A DNA stretch of 64,000 nucleotides, from positions 186,001-250,000 of the forward strand of contig CAVOHV010000003.1 in the NCBI GenBank assembly GCA_963695805.1. The letters are read 5' to 3'. Shown here in pieces: positions 23,837-32,720 of this stretch. Under the pieces are notes generated by a model. That model saw only the letters and a list, made by a program, of their open reading frames with translations, ran no database searches and was not told the DNA's origin. The translations under genes and the position numbers were made by a program. The number at the start of each line of letters is the position of its first letter. Position 1 is the stretch's first letter. This DNA is from DASUPK01 sp963695805 (lineage in GTDB: Bacteria; Actinomycetota; Thermoleophilia; Solirubrobacterales; 70-9).

Positions 23837-24480
23837 GCGAACCCGGCCGGATCAGCACCGTGATCTCGGACTTCGGCGGGGTCCTGACGACACCACTGAT
23901 CCAGTCATTCGCCGCGGTCCAGGACGAGACGGGAGTGCAGTTCGAGGAGCTGGGCAACGCGATGACCAGGATCCGGAAGGAGGACGGACGCCACCCCCTC
24001 TTCGAGCTGGAGACCGGCCGGCTCAGCGAATCCGACTTCCTCCGCAAGCTCGGCGACGCCCTCGAGCCGGCTCTCGGTCATAGGCCGGAGCTTCACCGTT
24101 TCCGCGAGATCTACTTCGACGCCCTCCACCCCAACGAGCCGATGATCGATCTGATGCGCGAGGCGAAGGAGCGCGGCTACCGCATGGGCCTGCTGACAAA
24201 CAACGTCCGTGAATGGGAACCGGTCTGGCGAACCATGCTGCCCGTCGACGAGATCTTCGAGGTGGTCGTCGATTCCGGCTTCGTCGGCTGTCGCAAGCCG
24301 GATCGCGAGATCTACGACCTCACCCTGGAGCGGATGGGTGGCCCCAGCACGGAGGAGTGCCTCTTCATCGACGACACGGACGTGAATTGCAAGACCGCGA
24401 CGGAGCTCGGCATGTCGGCGGTCCATTTCCGGGAGAACGACCAGGCAATCCCGGAGCTCCGCAGCGCCCTGGCGCTCTGA
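23833..24480 (+). CDS. HAD-superfamily hydrolase (subfamily IA)
   Basis: 215 aa. Motif I is SDFGGVLTTP with nucleophile Asp13; the second acidic residue is Gly15, as in many DFGGVL-type members, which can reduce or change phosphatase activity. A helical cap follows (about 18-85), then motif II GLLTNN, motif III Lys in GCRKPDREIYDL and motif IV FIDDTDVN with TELGMSAVHF. Most like the epoxide-hydrolase-N/acyl-CoA-dehydrogenase-associated HAD group. ATGA overlap with the upstream gene. Confidence 0.9.
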   Translation: MSEPGRISTVISDFGGVLTTPLIQSFAAVQDETGVQFEELGNAMTRIRKEDGRHPLFELETGRLSESDFLRKLGDALEPALGHRPELHRFREIYFDALHPNEPMIDLMREAKERGYRMGLLTNNVREWEPVWRTMLPVDEIFEVVVDSGFVGCRKPDREIYDLTLERMGGPSTEECLFIDDTDVNCKTATELGMSAVHFRENDQAIPELRSALAL

Positions 24481-24492
24481 GGTGTGGGCGAA

Positions 24493-24948
24493 TCAGTTGT
24501 CGGAGCCGCCGCGGTCCCACATGTAGAGCTCCATAGCCTCGCGGCAGAGCTCCATCAGGCGGGGCGGCGAGAGCCACTCGAGCACGAGCTCGAGGGCGCG
24601 CTCCTCAGAGATGCCCTCCTCGAATGCCTCCTCGCCGCGGAAGCCGGCGGCGAGCTTGAGGGCCTCGCGGCGGTTGTCGCCGAGCGAGTGGAAGGCGCCC
24701 ATCAGGAAGTCGCGGTTCGGGACCGGCTGGCCGACCTCCATCGAGCCGTGCCAGGCGGCGAGCATCGAGATGTCGTGCTCGTCGAGCTCCGAGATCGCCT
24801 TGGCGTAGTGCTCCTGGAGTTCCCCGTCGGGGATCTCGTCGACCCAGGCTCGCACCGCCTCGCCGAGCAGCTGGCGGCGGGCCTCACGGCCGACGGAGTC
24901 GGCAATCGCCCTGATGGCGTCGGCTGGATCTACAAAGCAAAGTGTCAT
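24493..24948 (-). CDS. Conserved hypothetical protein
   Basis: 151 aa, acidic and almost entirely helical, with no membrane segment. Recognisable stretches are AIADSVGREARRQLLGEAVR, ISELDEHDISMLAAWHG, NRDFLMGAFHSLGDNRREAL and LVLEWLSPPRLMELCREAM. I do not recognise a named family. Convergent with the HAD gene (12 bases between stops). Cytosolic protein of unknown role. Confidence 0.7.
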   Translation of the reverse strand: MTLCFVDPADAIRAIADSVGREARRQLLGEAVRAWVDEIPDGELQEHYAKAISELDEHDISMLAAWHGSMEVGQPVPNRDFLMGAFHSLGDNRREALKLAAGFRGEEAFEEGISEERALELVLEWLSPPRLMELCREAMELYMWDRGGSDN

Positions 24949-25071
24949 TTCGGTGGGGCCTCCCGTTTCGGCTTGCGGAGGTGTGATCTGAAGCCAACTT
25001 AGACTCGCCCCCGGCGGAAAAAAACCGGCTCTGGTTTCCGCGCGTTATGCGAGAAACCACGCGGATTTGAG

Positions 25072-25199
25072 CTCCATGAAACGGGTTGCTCCTCGGGCTC
25101 ACGCCCTCGGAGCACCCTCGCATCAAGCGCCGGGGACGCACCTATGCTCATGCGAGGGCGCTCCGAAGGCGAAGCCGGAGGAGTGACCCGTTTTATGAG
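25072..25199. repeat. Long imperfect inverted repeat covering the addB start
   Basis: Arms 25072-25123 and 25150-25199 match in 43 of 52 aligned positions (for example AAACGGGT, CTCCTC, TCGGAGC, CCCTCGCAT) around a 26-base loop; several mismatches are G.U-compatible in RNA. The right arm includes the GGAGGAG ribosome site and the ATG of the addB-like gene, so a transcript starting upstream would fold them into a stem. Confidence 0.65.
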
Positions 25200-28152
25200 T
25201 GGCGTGAAACTGATCATCGGGCCCCCCAACTCGGGGCGAACAGGCAGGACTCTGGATGCCTTCAGGGCAGCCGCGGCCCGCGACCCGGTCCTGGTGGTCC
25301 CAACCGTGGACGACGTGGAGCGCTTCGAGGAGGAGCTCACGGGGAACGGCGAGGTCGTGATCGGCGCGACCGTGGGCACCTTCGATCAGCTCTTCGGGCT
25401 CGTCGCACGGGCTACGGACGCCCCAGTCGGCCCCGCGGTCAGCCGAACCCAGCGGCTGCGGCTCGCCCGCGAGGCGGGGTCGAAGGCGGAACTCGGGATC
25501 CTCGCGACGTCGTCGCGGCGGCCCGGCTTTCCGACGGCGCTGGAGGAATTGGTCTCGGAGCTGCAGGCCGCGCTGGTCGACCCGGTGGCCCTGCGCGAAC
25601 GAGCGATGGAGGCGGGGCCGTACGAGCTGGAGATCGCGTCGCTCTACGAGTCCTACCTGAGGGTCCGGGACGAACTCGGCCTCCAGGACGACCATTCCCT
25701 CGCCGCGGCGGCGACCGCGGCCCTCCGCGAGCGCCCGGACGCCTGGGCGGCGCGGCCGGTCTTCCTGTACGGATTCGACGACCTGACGCTGGAGCAGCTG
25801 GAGCTGGTCCGCGAGCTCGCGACGAGCACGGACGTGACCCTCGCCCTCCCCTGGGAGGATCGCGAGTCGCTGACCCTCGCACGCGGCGCCCTCTTCGCCG
25901 AGCTCAGAGACTTTCAGGGCGTCTCGATCGAGCGCCTCGACCCAGAGCCCCGCTTCACGCAGAGCTCGACGCTCTTCGAGGTCGAGCGCCGTTTCGGCGA
26001 ACGGAGCGGCGGCGAGGCGATCGAGAACGACGGCGGCGTCGCCATGCTCGCGTCGGCGGGCGAGCTGGCGGAGGTCGAGGCCGCTGGGGCCGAGGTTGCG
26101 CGGCTCCTCCATGACGGCGTCCCGCCCGGGGAGATCGCGATCGTGCTCCGGGACCCGCGCTCGGCCGGACCGCTCTACCGCCGGGTGCTGACGCGATTCG
26201 AGATCCCGGTGGCGGTGCAGGCCGACCTCGCGGCCACCCGCACCGCGACCGGGGCGGGGCTGATCGCGCTGCTTCGAGCCGCGGTTGGTGGCGGCGGGGC
26301 CATGGAGCTGCTCGCCTATCTGCGCACGCCGGGAGTCGCTCCCCCGTCGATGGTGGACTGGTTCGAGCGCAGGCTGCTGCGCGGTCGCATCCGCTCGACC
26401 GACGAGGCGCTCACGGCCTGGGGTCCCAAGAGCGAGAACGGCGAGCGCGGCCTCCGCGAGGTCGGGAAGCTGCGTGAGGCCGGATCTGGACCGGCCCTCC
26501 TTCGCGAGGCCGGCAGGCAGGCGCGCTGGATCGCCGAGTCGGCGGTGCGCCGCCAGGGTGCGGTCGCGGGGGAGGACAGGGCTCTCGAGCTGCGGGCGGG
26601 GTCCGAGATCGAGACAGCGCTCTCCGACCTCGCTGAGCTGGGCTTGCCCCACTCTCCTGGTGAGGTGATCGCCGCGGTGTCGGAGCTCGACGTGCCGATG
26701 TGGAGGGGCCCCACGGAGGGCAGGGTCCGGGTGATCAGTCCCTACCGCGCACGGGCCCGTCGCGTCTCCCACATGTTCGTCTGCTCGATGCAGGACGGCG
26801 ACTTTCCCCGACGGGACACCGGTGGCCCGCTGCTCTCGGACGACGCCCGGCGGGCGCTGGGGCTGCCAGAGAGGAAGAAGGCCGAGATCGAGGACCGCTA
26901 CCTGTTCTCGGTCTGTCTCTCGCGGCCCAAGCAGCGCCTCTGGCTCTCCTGGCGTAGCGCGGACGACGAGGGCGGGGCGACGTCCCGGTCGCCCTACGTC
27001 GACGAGGTGAGGGGTCTGCTCGCGCCCGAGCTGCCCCCGGGGATCGAGGAGCGCGACGAGGCGATCGTCGCGGAGGCCGGCGGCCGCGGCCTGGCCGAGT
27101 CGGTGTTCGACGTGAGCTCGGCGCCGAGCGAGCGCGAGCTCGCCAGGGCGAGCGCCGCCGTCGGCCCGAGAACCGAGAACGGCCGGCTCCGGCCCGGCCC
27201 GCTCCAGCTCGAGCCGGTGCTCGAGCGGATGCGGGAGATCGGCCTGTTCGGGCCCTCCACCCTCGAGGAATACGCCCTCTGCCCCTACCGCTGGTTCATC
27301 GGCCACGAGCTGCGCCCGCAGCGGATCGGGCCCGTCGACGAGCCCCTGACCAGCGGCTCGATCGCGCACAGGGTTCTCGAGTCCCTCTACGAGGACCCGC
27401 CCGGCCCCGAGCCGCGTCCCACCACCGAGTCCCTGGAGGCCTGGCGCACTCGCGCCCGCGAGCTGATCTCAGAGGTGGGAGCGGAGCGGCTGCCGCCGCA
27501 GATCGCCGACACCGCCGCCGCGCTCCGCCGCGTCGAGGGGCTGGTCCTGGCCTTCCTGGCCGACGAGGCCGACACGGCGACCGCGTTCGTCCCCGCCCAC
27601 ACCGAGGCCGCATTCGGCTTCGACCAATCCGACCAGGGGCCCCTGCAGCTCGCCGGTGGCGGGGTTCACGGCCAGATCGATCGGATCGACCTCGGGCCGC
27701 GCGGCGAGGCCTTGGTCCAGGACTACAAGTCGGGTGGCAGGGTCGAGGGCGGCGCCGCGATGCTCGAGAAGCGCGGCAAGCTGCAGCTCCAGCTCTACAT
27801 GCTCGCCGCCCGGGAGCTCTGGGGACATGAGCTCGCCGGCGGCCTGTACCGGCCGCTGGGCGGGACCGGCGACCGCACGCCCAAGGGCCTCCTCAGGAAG
27901 GAGCTCGCCGACGAGTTGGCGGGCCTCGACCCTCGGCCCAAGGACCAGCTGGACGACGAGGCGTTCGAGGGCGCGCTCAACGAGGCGAGGGAAAAGGCGG
28001 AGGAGATCATCTCCTCGATCCACTCCGGGAAGGTGGTCCGCGACCCGCTCGGCGGCAGCTGTCCCGACTGGTGCACGTTCCAGCCGATCTGCCGGCGCGA
28101 GCGCGGACTGCCTGAGGAGGAGCCGTGGTCCGAGGAGAGCGAGGAGGAATGA
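25195..28152 (+). CDS. addB: AddB-like PD-(D/E)XK nuclease/helicase-like subunit
   Basis: 985 aa. The N-terminus has a P-loop (LIIGPPNSGRTGRTL) where the catalytic Lys is Arg. Helicase-like middle motifs are degenerate (FLYGFDDLTLEQLELVREL; EIAIVLRDPRSAGPLYRRVL). The C-terminal nuclease has LEEYALCPYRWFIGHEL, VQDYKSGGRVEGG (DYK active site) and LQLQLYMLA. Cys in EYALCPYR and three in CPDWCTFQPICRRER fit the four Fe-S ligands of AddB. With the next gene it should form the double-strand-break resection enzyme loading RecA. Its 3' end overlaps addA (ATGA). ATG 25195 chosen; GTG 25183 possible. Confidence 0.85.
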   Translation: MSGVKLIIGPPNSGRTGRTLDAFRAAAARDPVLVVPTVDDVERFEEELTGNGEVVIGATVGTFDQLFGLVARATDAPVGPAVSRTQRLRLAREAGSKAELGILATSSRRPGFPTALEELVSELQAALVDPVALRERAMEAGPYELEIASLYESYLRVRDELGLQDDHSLAAAATAALRERPDAWAARPVFLYGFDDLTLEQLELVRELATSTDVTLALPWEDRESLTLARGALFAELRDFQGVSIERLDPEPRFTQSSTLFEVERRFGERSGGEAIENDGGVAMLASAGELAEVEAAGAEVARLLHDGVPPGEIAIVLRDPRSAGPLYRRVLTRFEIPVAVQADLAATRTATGAGLIALLRAAVGGGGAMELLAYLRTPGVAPPSMVDWFERRLLRGRIRSTDEALTAWGPKSENGERGLREVGKLREAGSGPALLREAGRQARWIAESAVRRQGAVAGEDRALELRAGSEIETALSDLAELGLPHSPGEVIAAVSELDVPMWRGPTEGRVRVISPYRARARRVSHMFVCSMQDGDFPRRDTGGPLLSDDARRALGLPERKKAEIEDRYLFSVCLSRPKQRLWLSWRSADDEGGATSRSPYVDEVRGLLAPELPPGIEERDEAIVAEAGGRGLAESVFDVSSAPSERELARASAAVGPRTENGRLRPGPLQLEPVLERMREIGLFGPSTLEEYALCPYRWFIGHELRPQRIGPVDEPLTSGSIAHRVLESLYEDPPGPEPRPTTESLEAWRTRARELISEVGAERLPPQIADTAAALRRVEGLVLAFLADEADTATAFVPAHTEAAFGFDQSDQGPLQLAGGGVHGQIDRIDLGPRGEALVQDYKSGGRVEGGAAMLEKRGKLQLQLYMLAARELWGHELAGGLYRPLGGTGDRTPKGLLRKELADELAGLDPRPKDQLDDEAFEGALNEAREKAEEIISSIHSGKVVRDPLGGSCPDWCTFQPICRRERGLPEEEPWSEESEEE

Positions 28153-30287
28153 GCCTAGAGCGGACGCAGCAACAGGCCGCCGCCGTCGAGCGACGCGACC
28201 GCGACATCTTCCTGCGGGCCGGTGCCGGGACCGGGAAGACGAGCGTGCTCGTCGACCGGTTCTGCGCCGCCGCGCTGGATCCGGACGGTGGCGTCGAGCG
28301 CATTCTCGCCTTCACCTTCACCGAACGGGCAGCGGATCAGCTGCGACGCCGGATCCGGGACGAGCTCTCGGCGCGAATCGGCGAGGCAGAGGGGGAGCGG
28401 CTCGAGGCCCTGCGCACGGCCCTGGACGCGACCGACCGGGCCTGGATCTCCACCATCCACGGCTTCTGCCGCCGGCTGCTCGCCTCCCATCCCGCCGCGG
28501 CGGGCATCGATCCCCGCTTTCGCGTCGTCGACGAGGCGGAGGCCGAGCGGCTCGCCATCCGTGCCTTCGACTCGGCGCTCGCGGAGATGGTCGAGTCAGG
28601 AGAGCCAGAGGCGCTCGAGCTGGCGGCGGCCAACCGGCGCCGGACGCTCCTCGAGATGACCCGCGGCGCCTACGACGAGCTCCGCAGCCACGGCGACCCG
28701 AATCCGGCCTTGCCACGGCTCGCGCCGCCGGAAACCGCCCCGGCGATCGCCGCATTGACCGAGGCCGCCCGGGCAGCGCACCCGGAGTGCGCGGAGGCAA
28801 GCGGCAAGTCGGTGAGGAGCCGCGAGCGGATCGCCGCGGCCATGGACCTCGACCCGAACCTCCCTCCCGACGACGAGCTTCTCGAATCCCTCCGAGACCT
28901 GGAGGTCAGCTCGAATGCGAAGGCGTTTGCGGGCGAGGCGTGCGAGCGCTACACGAGAGCGCTCAAGCGGGCGCAGGCGACGGTCGCAGCCCACGTGCTT
29001 GGTCCGGCCTACGAGCAGCTCCGGGAGCTGGTCGCCCGATTCGGCGCCCGCTACGAGCAGCTCAAGGAGGAACGGGCGGCACTCGACTTCGAGGACCTCC
29101 AGCTGAAGGCGGTCGAGCTGCTCACCGGCTCGGACCCCCTGCGGGACCGCTACCGGGACCAGTTCGACCACCTCATGGTCGACGAGTTCCAGGACACCAA
29201 CGACCTCCAGCTGCGGCTGATCGAGCAGCTGCGGGGTCCCGCGACCCGCCTCTTCCTGGTCGGCGACGAGTTCCAGTCGATCTACGGCTTCCGGCACGCC
29301 GACGTGGAGGTCTACCGCCGCGAGCACCGCCGCTTCGCCGAGGGCGACGAGCCCAACGGCGAGGCGCTGCCGCTGACCGGGAACTTCCGCGCCGCGCCTC
29401 AGCTCGTCGCAGCGACCAACGCGATGGGGCGAGGCCTGCTCGACGGCTTCGAGCCGCTGACCGCATTCCTGGAGGAAGAGGCGAGCACCGCACCTGTGGA
29501 GCTCCTCCTGACCGTCGATGACCGGAAGGGTTGGGAGGCCGACGAGACCCGGCTGCCGCGCCTGCCTGACGACCCGAGCTCCGGATCCAAGGTGGCGGAG
29601 GCGCGCAGGCTGGCCGGGCGCCTCCGGCAGCTGGTCGACGAGGACGGAGTGGATCCAGCCGAGATCGTCGTCCTGATGCGCGCCTTCACCCACGTGGCGG
29701 CCGTGGAGCGCGCCCTCAAGGACGCCGGGCTCGATCCCTACGTCGTCGGCGGGCGCGGGTTCTGGTCTCAGCAGCAGATCGACGACCTTCGCTGTCTCTT
29801 GGCGGTGATCGCCAATCCGCTCGACGACGAGGCGCTCTTCGGTGCGCTCGCCTCACCCGCCTGCGGAGTCCTGCCGGACACGCTCTGGCTGCTGCGGCGA
29901 GCGGCCACCTGGCGGGACGAGGAGAGAGACCGCGAGCGCCTCGGCCACGTCTGGCCGCTCGTCCGCGACCTGGTGGAGAAGGGGGCGCCGACCCGAGGGG
30001 ATGCGGAGGCGGCGGCGCTGATCCCGGGCGAGGAGATGGAGCGGCTCCACCGCTTCGCGGACCGTCCTCACCGAGCTCCGCGCCCGGTCGACCGAGGGTG
30101 GGCTGGAGACGCTGGTCGAGCGCGCGGCCTCCGCCTTCGATTACGACCTGGCCACCCTGAGCCGGATCGACGGTCAGGCCCGGTGGGCGAACGTGCGCAA
30201 GCTGATGCGGCTGGCGCGCGAGTTCGAGGCCAGCGAGGGGCCGGACCTCGGCGCCTTCCTCGAGTACCTGGACTCGCGGGCCGCTAG
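28149..30287 (+). CDS. addA: AddA-like UvrD/Rep helicase-nuclease, 5' part (frame lost near 30060)
   Basis: Superfamily 1A helicase. Residues 1-635 hold the Q-motif ERTQQQAAAV, Walker A RAGAGTGKTS, motif Ia ILAFTFTERAADQLRRRI, STIHGFCRRLLASHP, Walker B HLMVDEFQDTN, motif III VGDEFQSIYGFRHAD and motif IV-like LTGNFRAAPQL. After EEMERLHRFA the frame turns into Arg-rich nonsense. Skipping one base at about 30058 restores TVLTELRARSTEGGLETLVE and joins the next frame, so motifs V, VI and the nuclease are separated from this part by a +1 shift. Starts inside the addB stop (ATGA). Confidence 0.85.
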   Translation: MSLERTQQQAAAVERRDRDIFLRAGAGTGKTSVLVDRFCAAALDPDGGVERILAFTFTERAADQLRRRIRDELSARIGEAEGERLEALRTALDATDRAWISTIHGFCRRLLASHPAAAGIDPRFRVVDEAEAERLAIRAFDSALAEMVESGEPEALELAAANRRRTLLEMTRGAYDELRSHGDPNPALPRLAPPETAPAIAALTEAARAAHPECAEASGKSVRSRERIAAAMDLDPNLPPDDELLESLRDLEVSSNAKAFAGEACERYTRALKRAQATVAAHVLGPAYEQLRELVARFGARYEQLKEERAALDFEDLQLKAVELLTGSDPLRDRYRDQFDHLMVDEFQDTNDLQLRLIEQLRGPATRLFLVGDEFQSIYGFRHADVEVYRREHRRFAEGDEPNGEALPLTGNFRAAPQLVAATNAMGRGLLDGFEPLTAFLEEEASTAPVELLLTVDDRKGWEADETRLPRLPDDPSSGSKVAEARRLAGRLRQLVDEDGVDPAEIVVLMRAFTHVAAVERALKDAGLDPYVVGGRGFWSQQQIDDLRCLLAVIANPLDDEALFGALASPACGVLPDTLWLLRRAATWRDEERDRERLGHVWPLVRDLVEKGAPTRGDAEAAALIPGEEMERLHRFADRPHRAPRPVDRGWAGDAGRARGLRLRLRPGHPEPDRRSGPVGERAQADAAGARVRGQRGAGPRRLPRVPGLAGR

Positions 30288-31713
30288 CCGTGATCGAGAG
30301 GCCGAGGCCGCGACCCGTGCGGAGGGCCACGCCGGCGTCCGGGTGATGACGGTGCACGGCGCGAAGGGGCTCGAGTTCGAGGTGGTCGCTGTTGCCGACC
30401 TCGGCCGCAATCTCCAGCTCGGCTGGTCCCCGCTGCGGGTGCAACCCGGAGAGGAGGGCCCGGAGGGAGGCGAGCTGGCCCGCGTCGGCGTCCAGCTCGG
30501 GCGCCTCGGCCGCCCGGCCGAGCGCCTGCACGACTACCAGGAGCTGACCGAGCTGGCAGCCGAGCGCGACGCCGAGGAGGAGGCTCGGCTCGCCTACGTC
30601 GCGGCGACGCGGGCAAAGCGCCGCCTGCTGCTCAGCGGCACCTTCAATCCAAACGCCCTGAAGAAGGAAATCACCACCCGGAAGCCGATCGCGCTTCAAC
30701 TGATCCGCTCGCTGCTCGATGGAGAGGTGACCGAGGGCGAACTCGAGATCCCGGCCGCGGGCGACGGCTACCCGGCCGGCCGTCTGCGCGTCAGCGTCAG
30801 CGAGCCGGCGCCCGGCGCGGGAGCGGAGCTCCTCGCCCCGGGCGAGGCCGAGCCCCCGCCGGAGCAGACGGCCGGGGCCGAGCCGCCCCTGGACCGGCCC
30901 GAGGTGCCACCGGCCCTGATCGGCGGGCTCTCCTACTCGGCGCTGTCGGCCTTCGAGAACTGCGGCTACCGCTTCTACGTCGAGCGCGTCCTCGGGATCG
31001 GTGAGCCCGAGGTCGTCTCCGTGGACGGGGAGGAATCCTCGGCCCCCGAGGTCCGGAGGCGATTCGGGCCCGGCCTCGCGGTCCACTCGCTGCTCGAGTG
31101 GAGCGCCCGCAACCGCTGGCGCGAGCCGGATGACGAGCGCATCGCAGCCGCCCTGCGCGAACAGGGCCTCGAGGCGGACGACGGGATCAGCCAGGTGCTC
31201 GCGCTCACGAAGGCCTTCCTCGGCTCGCCGCTTTGCCGCGAGATCTCCGATGCGAGGGTGAGCCCCGAAGTCCCCTTCGTGCTCTCGGTGGGAGGGACCC
31301 TGATCCGCGGCTCGATCGATCTGCTTGCGCGGCGCCCCGACGGCTCGGTGTTGGTGGTCGACTACAAGACCGACCGGCTCGAGGGTCGCGATCCGAATCA
31401 GATCGTCTCCCGCTATTCGATCCAGCGGGACCTCTACGCGCTCGCGGCCGCGGCCCGCGGCGCCCCTGTCGAGACGGCCTATGTCTTCCTCGAACGAGCT
31501 GATGAGCCGGTGCGGCAGAGCTTCGGCGAGAGGGAGCTCGAGGCGGCGCGGGACCGGGTCGAGGCGGTGCTCGAGTGGCTCGCGGCCGGCCGCTTCGAGG
31601 TCACCAACCGCCCCCACCGGGCGCTCTGCGCCGACTGCCCCGCGCGCGAGCGGCTCTGCAGCTACCCGATCGAGCTGACGATGCGGGACTCAGCCGAGGC
31701 CCTGGCCGCATGA
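30193..31713 (+). CDS. addA: AddA-like helicase-nuclease, 3' part after frameshift
   Basis: Continuation of the upstream gene in the +1 frame; the true joint is near 30058, and the ATG at 30193 is only the first in-frame Met. It carries helicase motif V (VMTVHGAKGLEFEVV), motif VI (AYVAATRAKRRLLL), then the C-terminal RecB-type nuclease: SYSALSAFENCGYRFYVERV, LVVDYKTDRLEG with DYK, QRDLYALAA (QxxxY) and a Cys cluster (CADCPARERLCSYP). The whole, joined, is ~1188 aa, normal for AddA. The stop overlaps the next start. Confidence 0.85.
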   Translation: MRKLMRLAREFEASEGPDLGAFLEYLDSRAASRDREAEAATRAEGHAGVRVMTVHGAKGLEFEVVAVADLGRNLQLGWSPLRVQPGEEGPEGGELARVGVQLGRLGRPAERLHDYQELTELAAERDAEEEARLAYVAATRAKRRLLLSGTFNPNALKKEITTRKPIALQLIRSLLDGEVTEGELEIPAAGDGYPAGRLRVSVSEPAPGAGAELLAPGEAEPPPEQTAGAEPPLDRPEVPPALIGGLSYSALSAFENCGYRFYVERVLGIGEPEVVSVDGEESSAPEVRRRFGPGLAVHSLLEWSARNRWREPDDERIAAALREQGLEADDGISQVLALTKAFLGSPLCREISDARVSPEVPFVLSVGGTLIRGSIDLLARRPDGSVLVVDYKTDRLEGRDPNQIVSRYSIQRDLYALAAAARGAPVETAYVFLERADEPVRQSFGERELEAARDRVEAVLEWLAAGRFEVTNRPHRALCADCPARERLCSYPIELTMRDSAEALAA

Positions 31714-32282
31714 GCCTCGGGCTCTTCGGATACGGATCGCTCGTGCTCGCCGACAGCGCCTCCATGACCCTTGGCAGGCCCGTCGGCGAGGTACAAAGTG
31801 CCCGGCTGCACGACTGGCGCCGGCGCTTCTCCCAGCGCCGCGACAACCTGACCTGCGAGAAGACCTTCGAGTGCGACGCCGGCTGGCGACCGGAGTGGAT
31901 CCTCGGGCTCAACGTCGAGGAGGGCGAGGACGACGCGGGACCGGTCAACGGCGTGGTGATCGAGCTCACTGAGGCCGAGCTCGACCGCCTCGACATCCGC
32001 GAGATCCGCTACGACCGGGTCGAGGTCACGGGCCTGGTCGAGGGACAGAACCTCCCCGAGCGCATCGTCACCTACAGGGCGAAGCCGTTCCACTTCGCGC
32101 CGGACCCACCGGACGACGCGGTGATCCTCGACACCTATGCCTCAGCGGTCGAACGAGGATTCAGCGGGCTGGGGAAGGAGGAGCTCGAGCACTATCTATC
32201 GACCACTCCATACCCGGTCGAGCGCGTCGAGGCGAGGCTGGTGATCGACAAGATCCCAGACGGCAACCCCAGAGCTTGGTGA
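31710..32282 (+). CDS. Gamma-glutamylcyclotransferase-like (GGCT/ChaC fold) protein
   Basis: 190 aa. FGYGSLVLADSASMTLGRP is the YGSL substrate-binding loop of the family; NGVVIELTEAELDRLDIREI contains the region where the catalytic Glu and the DxxE segment lie, and YDRVEV follows. The C-terminus (LIDTYASAVERGF-like) is longer than in typical GGCT. It likely acts on gamma-glutamyl amines or peptides, but the substrate is not predictable. Coupled to addA by a 4-base overlap, which probably reflects packing rather than function. Confidence 0.78.
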   Translation: MSLGLFGYGSLVLADSASMTLGRPVGEVQSARLHDWRRRFSQRRDNLTCEKTFECDAGWRPEWILGLNVEEGEDDAGPVNGVVIELTEAELDRLDIREIRYDRVEVTGLVEGQNLPERIVTYRAKPFHFAPDPPDDAVILDTYASAVERGFSGLGKEELEHYLSTTPYPVERVEARLVIDKIPDGNPRAW

Positions 32283-32290
32283 ACCTCGAT

Positions 32291-32647
32291 CTAGGCGCGG
32301 TGCCAGGCGCGGGCCCACTCGCGAAGCCCGCCCATCACCGGCTCGAGCGAGTGGCCCTTCTGGGTGAGCTCGTAGCTCACCCGGACGCGCTTGCCGGCCT
32401 CCTGGACCTCCCGCCTGACCAGACCGGCCTCCTCCAGCTCCTTGAGCCGGTGGGAGAGGAGCCGATCGGACATACCCGGGACAGCCTCCTTGAGCTCCGC
32501 GAAGTGGAGCGGCCCATCCGTGAGCGCGTAGAGGATCGCGCCGGCCCAGCGACGTCCGATCAGCTCCACCGCGCCGTGGAAGTGAGGACACACTTGTTTG
32601 GGCTTGGCCGCTCCCCTGGGTCGGCCGATGCGCCCTTGAGATCTCAC
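32291..32647 (-). CDS. HxlR-family winged-helix transcriptional regulator
   Basis: 118 aa. CPHFHGAVELIGRRWAGAIL has the conserved family start (Cys21 followed by the ELIGxRW helix), then YALTDGPLHFAELKEAVPGM, SDRLLSHRLKELEEAGLVRR (recognition helix) and RVRVSYELTQKGHSLEPVMG (wing). HxlR proteins are dimeric sensors of redox or reactive aldehydes, often through the N-terminal Cys. Targets cannot be predicted; it is convergent with the upstream gene and points toward no divergent partner. Confidence 0.92.
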   Translation of the reverse strand: MRSQGRIGRPRGAAKPKQVCPHFHGAVELIGRRWAGAILYALTDGPLHFAELKEAVPGMSDRLLSHRLKELEEAGLVRREVQEAGKRVRVSYELTQKGHSLEPVMGGLREWARAWHRA

Positions 32648-32720
32648 TTCGACTAGAGCTTACTGAAGGTAAGGGACCGGCCAGCATCAAACGGGTGCGC
32701 TGACGCGCACCCTCGCACGA

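Noticed and set aside
25123..27369. 748-codon minus-strand open frame opposite addB, and a similar one at 29716-31617
   Set aside because: Antisense shadows of the AddAB genes; composition biased and no domain visible.
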